The notes under the pieces were generated by a model. The model saw only the letters and a program-made list of their open reading frames with translations, was not told where the DNA came from and ran no database searches. Below, in pieces: positions 51,584 through 60,988 of a stretch of 64,000 bases of DNA. Every line of letters starts with the position of its first letter. Positions within the stretch are counted from its first letter, which is position 1. The translations under genes and the position numbers were made by a program. The DNA is taken from assembly GCA_965222895.1 (NCBI GenBank), contig CBDCVB010000002.1, positions 1,674,001-1,738,000 of the forward strand. The letters run 5' to 3'. The DNA is from Bin87 sp965222895 (lineage in GTDB: Bacteria > Chloroflexota > Dehalococcoidia > Lucifugimonadales > UBA3495).

Positions 51584-54157
51584 ATGATTCCCCTCAAATT
51601 GTCCGTTCGCAACTTTCTTTGTTACCGCGATAATGTGCCCACGCTGGATTTTGAGGGCGTCCATATCGCCTGTTTGTGTGGGGATAACGGGCACGGCAAG
51701 ACGGCGTTGCTGGATGCCATCACCTGGTGCCTCTGGGGTCAGGCGCGTACCGGAGGGCGCAACCACGACGCTTTGATTACTCATGGCGAGGACGAGTGCC
51801 GGGTTGAGCTGGACTTCCAGGCCCGGGGCCAGAATTATCGGGCGATACGCCGCCGGCGCCGCTCGGGGCGTGGCCAAACCCAGCTGGACCTGTTCGTGCT
51901 GGGCGATGCGGAGAACCCCCGCACTTTGACCGCCAATACGGTTAACGAAACCAACGCCAAAATCAGGCAAATCGTCGGTATGGACTATGACACCTTCGTC
52001 AACTCGGCCTTCTTGCTGCAAGGACGTTCGGACGAATTCATGCGCAAAACGCCCGGTGAGCGAAAAGATACACTGTCGTCCATACTCGGTCTCGACCTGT
52101 ACGACTCGCTCCAAGCCGCCGCCCGCGCGGTGCGAGACCGTCATCGCGTTGACCTGGCACATCACACCGAGGCTTTGCAGCAGAATCGTAATACTCTCGC
52201 ATCCATTAGCGATCCGGCCGACGAGCTGCAACAGGTGGGCGCTCAAGTGGATGCGTTATCCGGCAAACTGGCACAGGTTGCCGTGGAGTCGGAACGTCTG
52301 CGGGCTGCGGTCGAACAACTGCGCGAGGCACGAGCCGATATGGACGGTGTCGCCGAAAAAATCGGTGCACTCCAAGCCGGCATCACCGAGTTGGACGCCG
52401 ATGCCGTCGCGACTCAAAAACGAATCACAACCACCCGTTTGCTGGCGAACCAAGCCGATGAAATCTCTCACGGTGTCAGCAGGCTGGAGCAAACGCGCCA
52501 TCATTTGCAACAACTAGAAACCGCCCGGTCGCAATACGATCAACTGCAATCGCAACGGGCCGAGTTACAACGTGCCATTGACCAGGCAACTGCACAGCAA
52601 CGGGCCAATATCGACGAACTCGCCCGGCGCATACAACATGACCTGGAACCGTTGGCCGGACGGGCTGATGCCATTGCCAACGACCTGGCGGCCCTAGAAG
52701 ATGCCGAGTCTGAAACCTCCCGGGAGCAGGACGCCATCAACGCCCAGGTTGCCGAAATCTCCCAGTTGCAACAACAAATGGCATCCAACGATGTTGAACT
52801 CGATCGGTGCGTGGCAGAGGGCAAAACCATCCGGGCCCGGCTGGTAGATATGCAATCGGCGGACGCGGTGTGCCCGTTGTGCGGCACGCCGTTGGCCGAT
52901 GACGCCTGCAACAACATCACCGAGCACTACCAGTCAGAACTGAACGGCAAGTTGCAATTGCATCAGGAACTCACCACCGCCAACACGGAAATTGCACAAT
53001 CGCTGCAAACATTGCAGGCCGAGACTGACCGGCGTAGCCGTGCCCTCTCCCGCACACAACGCGACACCCAGCAAGCGCGCGGCCGTTTGGAACAGGAACA
53101 ACGACAGTGCGCTGAGGCGGTGCAACAACTGGATGCTGTGCTCCCACAGCTTGAAACCGCGCAGCAAGTTTTGGCAGCCGGGGATTTTGCGGACCAAGAG
53201 CGCCGTCAGGTCGCAGCAATTGACCGGCTGTTGACCGATTTGGCCTATGACGACCTCGCCCGCCGTGAGACATTCGATCTCATCCAGTCGCTGCAACACT
53301 GGGAGCCGCAACAAATTGCGCTGAATTTGGCCCTCGCCGCTTTGCCCCGTGACGAGGCGAATTTGCAGCGCATAGAGGCGCAATTGGCGCGCTGGCGTGA
53401 AGAACTACAAGCGGCGCAGCAACAACTCGCCGCCGACCAGGCCGCCGTCATGGATCTGCCCAACCTGCAGCAACAATCCGACGCCGCGCAACAGTCGGTT
53501 GTTGGCCTCCGCGCCGCCATCGAAGCAGCATCCCAACGGCGTGGTTTTCTGCTGGCCGCTGTTGAATCCCGCCGCCAGGCCCAAGCCGAAATCGAGCGTC
53601 TTACCAGTTTGCGCTCCCACACCCAACGGGAGTTGGACGTTTACTCGGAGTTGTTTGCCGCCTTTGGACGCGGCGGTGTGCCGGCTATGCTAATCGATGG
53701 AGCAGTGCCGCGTATCGAAACCGAAGCCACCGCGCTGTTGGGTCGAATGACGGACCAGCGCATGGCCGTGAAGCTCGAAACCCAGCGGGTAACCAACGCC
53801 GGCGGGGTTAGCGAGACGCTGGACATTCTGATTAGCGACGAGTTGGGCACGCGTAGCTATGAAGTGTTCAGCGGCGGCGAGGTGTTTCGCATCAACCTGG
53901 CCCTCAGAATTGCGCTGTCCAAAGTGCTGTCCCAGCGCATGGGCGTGCCGCTGCCCACGTTATTCATCGACGAGGGGTTCGGCACCCAGGACACTGCCGG
54001 CCGCGAGCGCATTGTTGACACGATAACCGCGATCCAGGACCAGTTCGAGAAAATCATTGTGATTACCCATCTGGAAGACCTCAAAAACCTGTTTGACGTG
54101 CATATCCAAGTGGAGAAATTCGACACCGGTTCCCAGTTTGAGCTGGTTGTAAATTGA
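51584..54157 (+). CDS. sbcC: SbcC/Rad50-like DNA repair ATPase
   Basis: An 857-residue SMC-like ATPase. The N-terminal P-loop GDNGHGKTALLDAITWCLWG, a long coiled coil (about 160-700), a central zinc hook CPLC at about 429-432 and the C-terminal signature VFSGGEVFRINLALRIALSK with D-loop LFIDEGFGTQD are all present. With SbcD (Mre11) it opens hairpins and processes double-strand breaks. No sbcD nuclease gene is in the window, so its partner must lie elsewhere. The ATG follows no strong ribosome-binding site. Confidence 0.93.
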   Translation: MIPLKLSVRNFLCYRDNVPTLDFEGVHIACLCGDNGHGKTALLDAITWCLWGQARTGGRNHDALITHGEDECRVELDFQARGQNYRAIRRRRRSGRGQTQLDLFVLGDAENPRTLTANTVNETNAKIRQIVGMDYDTFVNSAFLLQGRSDEFMRKTPGERKDTLSSILGLDLYDSLQAAARAVRDRHRVDLAHHTEALQQNRNTLASISDPADELQQVGAQVDALSGKLAQVAVESERLRAAVEQLREARADMDGVAEKIGALQAGITELDADAVATQKRITTTRLLANQADEISHGVSRLEQTRHHLQQLETARSQYDQLQSQRAELQRAIDQATAQQRANIDELARRIQHDLEPLAGRADAIANDLAALEDAESETSREQDAINAQVAEISQLQQQMASNDVELDRCVAEGKTIRARLVDMQSADAVCPLCGTPLADDACNNITEHYQSELNGKLQLHQELTTANTEIAQSLQTLQAETDRRSRALSRTQRDTQQARGRLEQEQRQCAEAVQQLDAVLPQLETAQQVLAAGDFADQERRQVAAIDRLLTDLAYDDLARRETFDLIQSLQHWEPQQIALNLALAALPRDEANLQRIEAQLARWREELQAAQQQLAADQAAVMDLPNLQQQSDAAQQSVVGLRAAIEAASQRRGFLLAAVESRRQAQAEIERLTSLRSHTQRELDVYSELFAAFGRGGVPAMLIDGAVPRIETEATALLGRMTDQRMAVKLETQRVTNAGGVSETLDILISDELGTRSYEVFSGGEVFRINLALRIALSKVLSQRMGVPLPTLFIDEGFGTQDTAGRERIVDTITAIQDQFEKIIVITHLEDLKNLFDVHIQVEKFDTGSQFELVVN

Positions 54158-54191
54158 AACCACCCCGATTGAAACCGCCCCGGAGGAAAGG

Positions 54192-54611
54192 ATGCTAACT
54201 GATACGCAACGCGATTTCCTGAGCCATCATCACAACGCGGCGTTGACCACTTTTCGCAGCAATGGCGCCGCTCAAATGAGCATCGTTACCTGTGGGCAAT
54301 TCGGCGATGGGGTCGCCTTCACCACCACCGACGACCGCGCCAAGTTGCGCAACCTGCGCCGCAACCCCAACTGCACGATCTTGGTGGGCACCGACGATTG
54401 GCGCAACTTTCTCGTGCTGGAGGGGCAAGCCCGGCTGGTGTCGGTGGATAATTCCTCTACCGAAGAGTATCGCGATACCCTCCGGCAGGTTTATCGAACC
54501 GCCGCCGGTCAAGAGCATCCCAACTGGCCTGAATATGACCAGGCCATGTTGGACGACCGGCGCTACGCCGTTCTGGTCACCCCTACAAACGTGTATGGTC
54601 GGCAGGACTGA
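54192..54611 (+). CDS. PPOX-class (F420-dependent type) flavin/cofactor-binding protein
   Basis: A 139-residue split-barrel protein of the pyridoxamine-5'-phosphate-oxidase superfamily, in the TIGR03618/F420-binding branch. Features are AALTTFRSNGAAQMSIV, VAFTTTDDRAKLRNLRRNPNCTILV (with Lys and Arg for cofactor contacts) and ending in VTPTNVYGRQD. It may use F420, FMN or bind haem. It supports F420 use by the organism only as an inference. The ribosome-binding site GGAGG is six bases from the ATG, 34 bases after sbcC. Confidence 0.85.
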   Translation: MLTDTQRDFLSHHHNAALTTFRSNGAAQMSIVTCGQFGDGVAFTTTDDRAKLRNLRRNPNCTILVGTDDWRNFLVLEGQARLVSVDNSSTEEYRDTLRQVYRTAAGQEHPNWPEYDQAMLDDRRYAVLVTPTNVYGRQD

Positions 54612-54626
54612 GGTGCAATGCGGGCG

Positions 54627-56906
54627 TTAGCCGGTGGCGATTCCCTCGGCCTCGCGCAACGAATCCACATCCAAATTGATTGCGGCGCTGCGACCCTGCA
54701 AGGCTGCCAGCACGCGCTCCCCAGACAGCGGCAATTCATTGACCCGAACGCCAACCGCGTCGTAAACCGCATTGGCGATGGCCGCCGGCGGTCCGAAGCC
54801 AGGCGGCTCGGCCACTGCTCGTGCGCCAAATGGCCCATCCGGGGCCGGCACGTCGATGAGGATGTTCTCAATCTCAGGCATATCGATAGCCAACGGCATT
54901 AGATACGATGCGAACGACGGATTGCGAACTGCTCCCGTTTCGCCGTCAAACTGCTGGTCTTCGGTCAGGGCGCGACCGATGCCCTGCACCACACCACCGT
55001 CCAGTTGCCCTTCGACGGCCATCGGGTTGATTGCCGTGCCAACATCCTGCGCCTGCACGTACCGCAACAGGTGTACCTGCCCGGTATCGCGGTCAACCTT
55101 CACCTCGGCTGCCTGAGCCGCAAATACCGGCGTATAGGGCATACTCGACAACGCTGCGGTGCCAATTATCGGCCCGCCCCGGGAGGTTACGCTCGCCGCC
55201 GCTAATTGGGTGAACGTCAGCCCCTGCGGTTCGTTGTCCAGCACGTACACTCGTCCGTCATCGCAACCCAGGGCATCGTCAGGGACGCCCAAACGCTCGG
55301 CGGCCAGGGCCATGAGCTTGTCTTTCGTCTCGTTGGCGGCCCGCTGTACCGCAGTGCCCTGGCTATACACAACCCTGCTGCCCCCGGACTGGCCGGTATA
55401 CGGGGCCATATCGGTATCGCGCTTCGCCACCACAACCTGGTTCATGGAAATTCCCAACGCTTCCGCTGCAATGGCGGCCAGGGCCGTGTCGCTGCCGGAG
55501 ATGTCCGTTGATCCGGTCAGCAAACTGACGGTGCCATCGTCGTTGACGCTAATGGATGCGGTCGACGGGCCGCTGCCGCTGCGCCACTCGCAGAGCGCCA
55601 ACCCAATGCCGTGGCCGTCTTCCAGCTGGCGCGGCCAACCCATGGATTTTTTGATCGCTTCCAGCGCTTCCATCAGGCCATTGGTGGGGACTACCGCGCC
55701 GCTCACCGACACATCTCCCTCGCGCAGGGCGTTGTGGGCGCGCAGGTCGTAGGGGTCGATGCCGAGTTCCTGGGCGATGTGGTCCATGTGAGATTCCACG
55801 GCAAAAGTCATATCCGCCACGCCGGAAGCGCGGTATGAACCGACGTAGACCTTGTTGGTGTACACGCCATACGACCTCAATCGGAAGTTGGGTATGCGAT
55901 AAGCGCCGATTCCGTGTCCGATGCCAGAGTTCGGCCCCGCGCCCAGATACGCACCCACATCGAAGATGGTGTAGGCTTCGCGGGCGGTAATCGTGCCATC
56001 ATTCATCACGCCGGAACGGACGTAGTTGGTTACCGGCAAACGGGGGCCGTTCATGGTAAACACTTCTTCGCGGGTGTTCACCAGCTTGACCGGCCGGCCG
56101 GTGCGCATCGCCAGCAGGGCCGGAAACGCTTCAAACGCCAGCCGCAACTTTGCGCCGAACCCGCCCCCCAACTCCATCGCGACAACGCGGATGCGCGACA
56201 CGGGAATCTCCAGCGCCGATGCGAGGCCGGCGCGAATCTGGTACGGCCCCTGAGTTGATGCGTAAATGACCAGGCGTCCATTGGGTTCCACGTCGGCGAC
56301 GCAGGCCATTGGTTCCAGGAAGCCCTGATTGATCCCCTGTGAACGGTACACGTCCTCGACAACCACGTCGGCATCTTTGAAGGCTTGATCAACGTCACCG
56401 CGATCTGCGTCCAGCAGCGTACTAACGTTGTGGCCCATGGTGAAGCCATAGCCCTCGTACTCTTCCAGATGCGGATGCACCGTGGACGCGCCCGGTTGCA
56501 TGGATGCCAGGGGATTTACGACTACCGGCAAATCCTCATACTGAACTTCGATGAGGTCGATTGCTTCCTGAGCAGTCGCTTCGTCATTCGCCGCTACCGC
56601 CGCGATGGGTTCGCCGATGAAATTCACCGTATCGCGCGGCATCACGTAGCGGTCGCGCAGGGCTCCGGAGCCGAATCGCACTTCCGGGAAATCAGTGCCG
56701 GTAATCACCGCCCGCACTCCGGGCAGCGCCGCGGCTTTGCTGGTGTCAATCGAAACGAGCCGGGCATGGCTGCGCGGGCTGGGCAACAGTTTGCAGGCCA
56801 GCATACCGGGCAGGTACACATCGGAGGCGTAGGTCGATCGGCCGGTTACCTTGTCATACGCGTCGACTCGGGGGTGGTTTCGTCCCAGGACTTTAAACTC
56901 GGTCAT
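54627..56906 (-). CDS. Molybdenum hydroxylase large subunit (CoxL/XdhB-like)
   Basis: The 759-residue molybdopterin-binding subunit of a xanthine dehydrogenase/CO dehydrogenase family hydroxylase. It has a MoCo N-terminal domain (GRSTYASDVYLPGMLACKLL) and the large Moco domain with MELGGGFGAKLRLAFEAFPALLA and the catalytic Glu in GARAVAEPPGFGPPAAIANAVYD. The active-site loop reads SYRASG, not the form I CO dehydrogenase loop AYXCSFR, so this is not a CO oxidiser of form I. The substrate is probably an aromatic or purine-like heterocycle or aldehyde. Confidence 0.93.
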   Translation of the reverse strand: MTEFKVLGRNHPRVDAYDKVTGRSTYASDVYLPGMLACKLLPSPRSHARLVSIDTSKAAALPGVRAVITGTDFPEVRFGSGALRDRYVMPRDTVNFIGEPIAAVAANDEATAQEAIDLIEVQYEDLPVVVNPLASMQPGASTVHPHLEEYEGYGFTMGHNVSTLLDADRGDVDQAFKDADVVVEDVYRSQGINQGFLEPMACVADVEPNGRLVIYASTQGPYQIRAGLASALEIPVSRIRVVAMELGGGFGAKLRLAFEAFPALLAMRTGRPVKLVNTREEVFTMNGPRLPVTNYVRSGVMNDGTITAREAYTIFDVGAYLGAGPNSGIGHGIGAYRIPNFRLRSYGVYTNKVYVGSYRASGVADMTFAVESHMDHIAQELGIDPYDLRAHNALREGDVSVSGAVVPTNGLMEALEAIKKSMGWPRQLEDGHGIGLALCEWRSGSGPSTASISVNDDGTVSLLTGSTDISGSDTALAAIAAEALGISMNQVVVAKRDTDMAPYTGQSGGSRVVYSQGTAVQRAANETKDKLMALAAERLGVPDDALGCDDGRVYVLDNEPQGLTFTQLAAASVTSRGGPIIGTAALSSMPYTPVFAAQAAEVKVDRDTGQVHLLRYVQAQDVGTAINPMAVEGQLDGGVVQGIGRALTEDQQFDGETGAVRNPSFASYLMPLAIDMPEIENILIDVPAPDGPFGARAVAEPPGFGPPAAIANAVYDAVGVRVNELPLSGERVLAALQGRSAAINLDVDSLREAEGIATG

Positions 56907-56956
56907 TTCAAGCGCCTCCGTTTTGGGCGGTTGGTAGGATTATCTCGGTTGCGAAC

Positions 56957-57433
56957 CTATCCGGCATTACGCATCTCTTCAGCGGCGGCCATCACGGCTT
57001 CGACCACGCGAGCGTAGCCGGTGCAGCGACACAAGTTGCCGCCGATGGCAAAGCGCACGTCCTCTTCGGTCGGGTTCGCGTTGGACTGCAAGAATCCGGT
57101 GGCTGACATTATCAACCCCGGAATGCAGAACCCGCACTGCAGCCCACCGTGTTCGACAAACGCTTTCTGCACCGGACTCAAACCGTTGACAGTCGCCAAC
57201 CCTTCAATCGTGGTGATGTCGGCATCGTGGGCGCTGTGGGCGAGGACGAGGCAGGAAGTTACCGGTTGCCCGTCCATCAGCACCGTGCAGGCGCCGCAGT
57301 CCCCTTCGTCGCAACCCTTTTTGGCGCCGGTCAACTGCGCTTCGTCGCGCAAGCAGTCCAACAGCGAGTAAAACGGCTCCACCAACAATTGGCGGTTTTC
57401 ACCGTTCACATGGAGCGTCAGAGCTTGTTTCAT
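56957..57433 (-). CDS. Molybdenum hydroxylase [2Fe-2S] small subunit
   Basis: A 158-residue two-domain iron-sulfur subunit (XdhC/CoxS type). Plant-type ferredoxin ligands are in GCDEGDCGACTVLMDG plus the later TSC, and the four C-terminal helical cysteines are in GFCIPG and CRCTGYARVV. Electron path is Moco to [2Fe-2S] clusters to FAD. It lies between the FAD and Moco subunit genes, as in CoxMSL. Confidence 0.95.
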   Translation of the reverse strand: MKQALTLHVNGENRQLLVEPFYSLLDCLRDEAQLTGAKKGCDEGDCGACTVLMDGQPVTSCLVLAHSAHDADITTIEGLATVNGLSPVQKAFVEHGGLQCGFCIPGLIMSATGFLQSNANPTEEDVRFAIGGNLCRCTGYARVVEAVMAAAEEMRNAG

Positions 57434-57466
57434 CGTGCCACCTTCAGTTCTATTTACCAGGTTTCT

Positions 57467-58387
57467 CTATAGAGAGGATTGTACCGCGAGACGCCGCAAT
57501 TCGACGAACGACGTAGCATCGATCGACGCAGTCTGAGCAGCATATTGTAGGGTTCGTTGGGTCAACACACGTACCATGTCCTTGCGATATTCAGCGCTGC
57601 TACGCACGTCGGATATCGGATTGGTGGCTTCGCTGGCGATGCGCGCCGACTCAGCGATGTTGCCGGCATCCGGCGCCTGACCCACCAGCCGTCCCTCGGC
57701 GGCGGCGGCACGCATTGGTGTAGGCGCGACGGATCCCAGGCCGATGCGGACGACGGCGCAGGTGCCGTCGTCGGCCAGACTGACCACCGATGCCACGCCG
57801 ACGGCGGAGATATCCATGGCTCCGCGGGGGCTATGCTTTATGTAAAGGCCACCCGAGTTTGGCGCCGGCGTCGGCAACCTCAACTCGGTAAGTATCTCGC
57901 CGGGTTGCAACGCGGTGCGGCCCGGACCGAGGAAGAATTCGTCGATGGGCAGCCACCGCTCACCGCCCAGACCGATAATGCGACACTGGGCGTTGTATGC
58001 CAGGAGGGCCGGCAGGGTATCTCCGGCGGGGGAGGCGTTGCAGGCATTGCCGCCGATGGTAGCCAGGTTGCGTACCTGCACCCCGGCAAAAGCGGTTGCT
58101 CCCGCCGCCAAAGCAGGGTAACGTTGCCGAATGATGGGGTGCTGCTCAATAGCTTGCACCGTGGTCATCGACCCCAACGACAAGCCATCAGCTTCGTTCC
58201 AGTCGATGTCGCCCAGCCCGGGGACGTGCTGAATGCACACAACTTTTTCCGGCAGCCAAAAACCGGTGCGAAAGCGAACCAGGAAATCGGTACTCCCGGC
58301 TACCAGTCGGGTTCCCTCACCACCATCGGCGAGCATTTGCAACGCCTCTTCCAGCGAACGCGGCTCCAGGTAGTCGAATCGAGCCAT
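57467..58387 (-). CDS. Molybdenum hydroxylase FAD-binding medium subunit
   Basis: A 307-residue FAD subunit (CoxM/XdhA-like). FAD motifs are AGSTDFLVRFRTG, TIGGNACNASPAGDTLPALLAY, with a C-terminal FAD-domain end. The ATG at 58387 follows GGAGG five bases upstream. An ATG-less 18-residue extension of the open frame is not used. First gene of the three-gene operon (M-S-L order). Confidence 0.94.
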   Translation of the reverse strand: MARFDYLEPRSLEEALQMLADGGEGTRLVAGSTDFLVRFRTGFWLPEKVVCIQHVPGLGDIDWNEADGLSLGSMTTVQAIEQHPIIRQRYPALAAGATAFAGVQVRNLATIGGNACNASPAGDTLPALLAYNAQCRIIGLGGERWLPIDEFFLGPGRTALQPGEILTELRLPTPAPNSGGLYIKHSPRGAMDISAVGVASVVSLADDGTCAVVRIGLGSVAPTPMRAAAAEGRLVGQAPDAGNIAESARIASEATNPISDVRSSAEYRKDMVRVLTQRTLQYAAQTASIDATSFVELRRLAVQSSL

Positions 58388-58516
58388 AGAACCCTCCAGG
58401 TGAATTTCGATTGAGTTTGACGCCAGAGACCACCAGGTCACCGACGCGATAGTCTAGCGGGATTATATGGGCCGGTTCAATGGCAGGTCAACGCTCACGA
58501 GTACCCGCCTTAATCT

Positions 58517-58641
58517 GTCATTGCGAGCGCAGCGTGGCAATCTCGTCGCTGTAGTCTATCTCGTCGCCGCAGAAATTATAGTCCGCCAGCGCGCGTCCAA
58601 CCCCATCGAGATTGCCACGTCGCTGCGCTCCTCGCAATGAC
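58517..58641. repeat. 125-bp inverted-repeat element (GTCATTGCGAG family)
   Basis: The outer arms are GTCATTGCGAG...TGGCAATCTCG at 58517-58545 and its reverse complement at 58607-58641. The right arm carries two extra 3-base pieces relative to the left. The internal sequence of about 61 bases is not coding. A solo half lies at 44756-44784. This is a REP/MITE-like repeat or a palindromic intergenic element. No terminal target duplication is evident. Confidence 0.8.
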
Positions 58642-58714
58642 GGCAGGAATGCCAAATGAAGCGGCTCCCCGACTGACGCCGGGGAGCCGCCGCTCTCGAA
58701 CTGCCCAATCGGGA

Positions 58715-60805
58715 TTAATGGCTGCCGTTTGCGTATGGCTGGATGAGCACCCGCAGTGTGCCATCATTTTCCTTGCGTTGGGTGAGCAGCCGGTGTCCGG
58801 CCTGCTCGGCCCAATACACGACATCGTAGATATTCAAAGCGTCATGCAAGATGGCCTCGATGAACGAGGTGCGGTCGTATTCCATTTGACGGCTCAGCGC
58901 TGCAATGACTCCGGCGCAGTTCTTGCCTCGCCCATCAACGATAGTCCAGCCGGTGTTGCCGTTCCCGTTGCCATTGCCGTTCCCGGTCGTTTTCACGGGA
59001 GCGCGCACGTCAATCTGGCCGGTCTTGCGGAGTTCCAGCTGCTCCTTGAAGTAGGCCACCGCTTCCCAGGCAACCGCCCGGTCGCGCTCGCCACTGGAGC
59101 ATACCGCCCCCCGCACCCCCACGATGTCCGGATTGATGCGGGCAAGTTCGTCCAGATTTTCCAGCTTCAGGTGCCCACTCAGCGCCGTGCTCAATCCCGC
59201 CTGTTTGGCTTCCATTACCATGTCGCGGAGCACCGGCTCGGGCATAAAGTCGAACAGGTTGCGACCGTCCTTGGTCAGGGTGTCGATCAGGAATCCGTCG
59301 CACTGCCCTTCTTTGGCAAGCTTCACCATCAAATGCGGGTTAAGCCCGCCTTCAAACAGCACGTTGTCGGCGAACAGGGAGCCGATTAGCTTGGTCTCCG
59401 AATTGCCCAGCGCCTCACGCGCCTCCCGCAGCACCTGCCGGGCGGTGTCATATTCAGCCACCTGGAACCCCACCTTTACCGAGGTGGCATCCAGCAACGC
59501 CGCGGCGTGTACTGCCATGGCCACCGTCCCCGGCTGGTTGGGCACCACGCCCAGCGTGACGCTGACATGTTTGTGCATGGGGATCCGTTGGCGAACTTCC
59601 CTCACCAGGTTGGGGTGTCCGGAACCAACCAATGCTTCCTGGAGGTTCTTGACATCTATGATGTCGGCTCCGCCCCGGTCGGCTTCCAACGCCTCCGGCA
59701 TATCCTGCACGCTAACCAGCAGCATCATGCCCGAATCGGGTGAATCGCCGTTCGTGCTTTTTGATCCGGCGCCGGTCAGCCAGGGAGCGTGGGCGCGGCC
59801 ATGAATCACTTCGCGGCCGGACGCGGCGGCAGTTGCGGGGCGCGGCAGCAGAGGTTCCAACTCGCGCCACAGCTCGGCCTTTTCCTCCGCGGTAAGGTCG
59901 GTGAGCGGCGCGCGGACGCTGCCGCCAGCCATGCCCATCATCTCGCCCCAGGCTTTGCACATGGCAACGGGCAGCGCGCCACCGGTCTTTTTCATGGTGC
60001 CGCCCCACCACTTATCGGACAACGCCTTGATGTCTTTCAGGTATCGGTCGTAGTACTCCATGTCGAGATTGCCGGCCGTGGCCTTGTCAATGAACTGGGT
60101 GTAAGGGTTGTGCTCCGGCGTGTCGAACCGCCAGTCGGAGGTGTTGGCGAACATCACCTGTTGTTGGAAGCCCAACTGCTTGGCCTTGTGGAATATCCAC
60201 TCGTCAGGCGTGCTGATAATTGCGTCCCGCCCAACCAGCAAGTGGGTTTCAATGGATATTTGCTGGTTGAAACTCGCCTCTTTGACCCCGACCAGATTGG
60301 GAATGGCGCACAAACGCTTCAATCCCTGCGGGCTGATGGTGATGCCGAACTGTGGTGAGTTGTAGAACATCATCGCCAGATCGGTGGAATCGGCCACTTG
60401 GCGAACGAATTCGACCACCTGATCCTCAGTTTTGGTGACCATGTACGATGGGGCGATTATCAGCAGGTCGAAACCACGGTTCTGGGCGTGCTGGGCCAGA
60501 GCGATGCTCTCCCGCAGAGAGGTGTCGGTCACGTGGGCGCCAATCAGCCAACGGCCGGCTGCTTCGTCGGCTACCGTATCCATCACCAGGCGCCGTTCGG
60601 CTTCGTCGAGGCTCCAGAATTCGCCCATATTCCAGGTGCAACCGCCGCCCCTGACGTCCAGGCTGCGCACGTGGCGGATGTTGTGGCGCAGACCCGCTGT
60701 ATCTACCTGGTTATCAGGCGTGAATGGAGTTACCAGAGTCGTCCATTGGCCCTTCAAGGTCTGCCAGGCCCAATCCTGGGCCTCGTGCTTGCGGTAACTG
60801 GCCAT
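58715..60805 (-). CDS. DapA / MfnB-like / TusA-like three-domain fusion protein
   Basis: A 696-residue protein with three fused domains. Residues 1-325 form a DapA/NAL-type class I aldolase: Tyr148 in MFYNSP and the Schiff-base Lys175 in GVKEAS. Residues 359-590 match (5-formylfuran-3-yl)methyl phosphate synthase (MfnB), which condenses two glyceraldehyde-3-phosphates in methanofuran synthesis. Lys386 in DIIDVKN, Lys444 in SVKVGF, and Asp508 and Lys512 in LIDTLTKDG keep the spacing I recall for methanogen MfnB Lys27, Lys85, Asp151 and Lys155. After a GNGNGN linker (608-617), residues 619-691 resemble TusA, with Cys630 in the NCAG motif instead of CPxP. The ATG follows GGAGG. Function is unproven. 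Confidence 0.85.
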   Translation of the reverse strand: MASYRKHEAQDWAWQTLKGQWTTLVTPFTPDNQVDTAGLRHNIRHVRSLDVRGGGCTWNMGEFWSLDEAERRLVMDTVADEAAGRWLIGAHVTDTSLRESIALAQHAQNRGFDLLIIAPSYMVTKTEDQVVEFVRQVADSTDLAMMFYNSPQFGITISPQGLKRLCAIPNLVGVKEASFNQQISIETHLLVGRDAIISTPDEWIFHKAKQLGFQQQVMFANTSDWRFDTPEHNPYTQFIDKATAGNLDMEYYDRYLKDIKALSDKWWGGTMKKTGGALPVAMCKAWGEMMGMAGGSVRAPLTDLTAEEKAELWRELEPLLPRPATAAASGREVIHGRAHAPWLTGAGSKSTNGDSPDSGMMLLVSVQDMPEALEADRGGADIIDVKNLQEALVGSGHPNLVREVRQRIPMHKHVSVTLGVVPNQPGTVAMAVHAAALLDATSVKVGFQVAEYDTARQVLREAREALGNSETKLIGSLFADNVLFEGGLNPHLMVKLAKEGQCDGFLIDTLTKDGRNLFDFMPEPVLRDMVMEAKQAGLSTALSGHLKLENLDELARINPDIVGVRGAVCSSGERDRAVAWEAVAYFKEQLELRKTGQIDVRAPVKTTGNGNGNGNGNTGWTIVDGRGKNCAGVIAALSRQMEYDRTSFIEAILHDALNIYDVVYWAEQAGHRLLTQRKENDGTLRVLIQPYANGSH

Positions 60806-60988
60806 GATTAGTCAGCCTCCAACTTGGTTGTCATCCTGATTCTACCGGGGGGTTTCGCATCAACTGCCACGCAACGGCGCGTATTCGGGTTAACGTGCGC
60901 TAGTTTACGAGGCAGCCAGTTTTCCGTCAACAATCAACGCTTTGCTGGCAACGTTTTGCTGGCGTTGAAACTAACGGCGAATCCGGCG

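Noticed and set aside
51440..52246. Minus-strand 268-residue frame
   Set aside because: It overlaps the SbcC N-terminus in antisense. No motif supports it.
54627..58387. CO dehydrogenase form I
   Set aside because: The large-subunit loop is SYRASG and lacks the AYXCSFR motif of form I CoxL.
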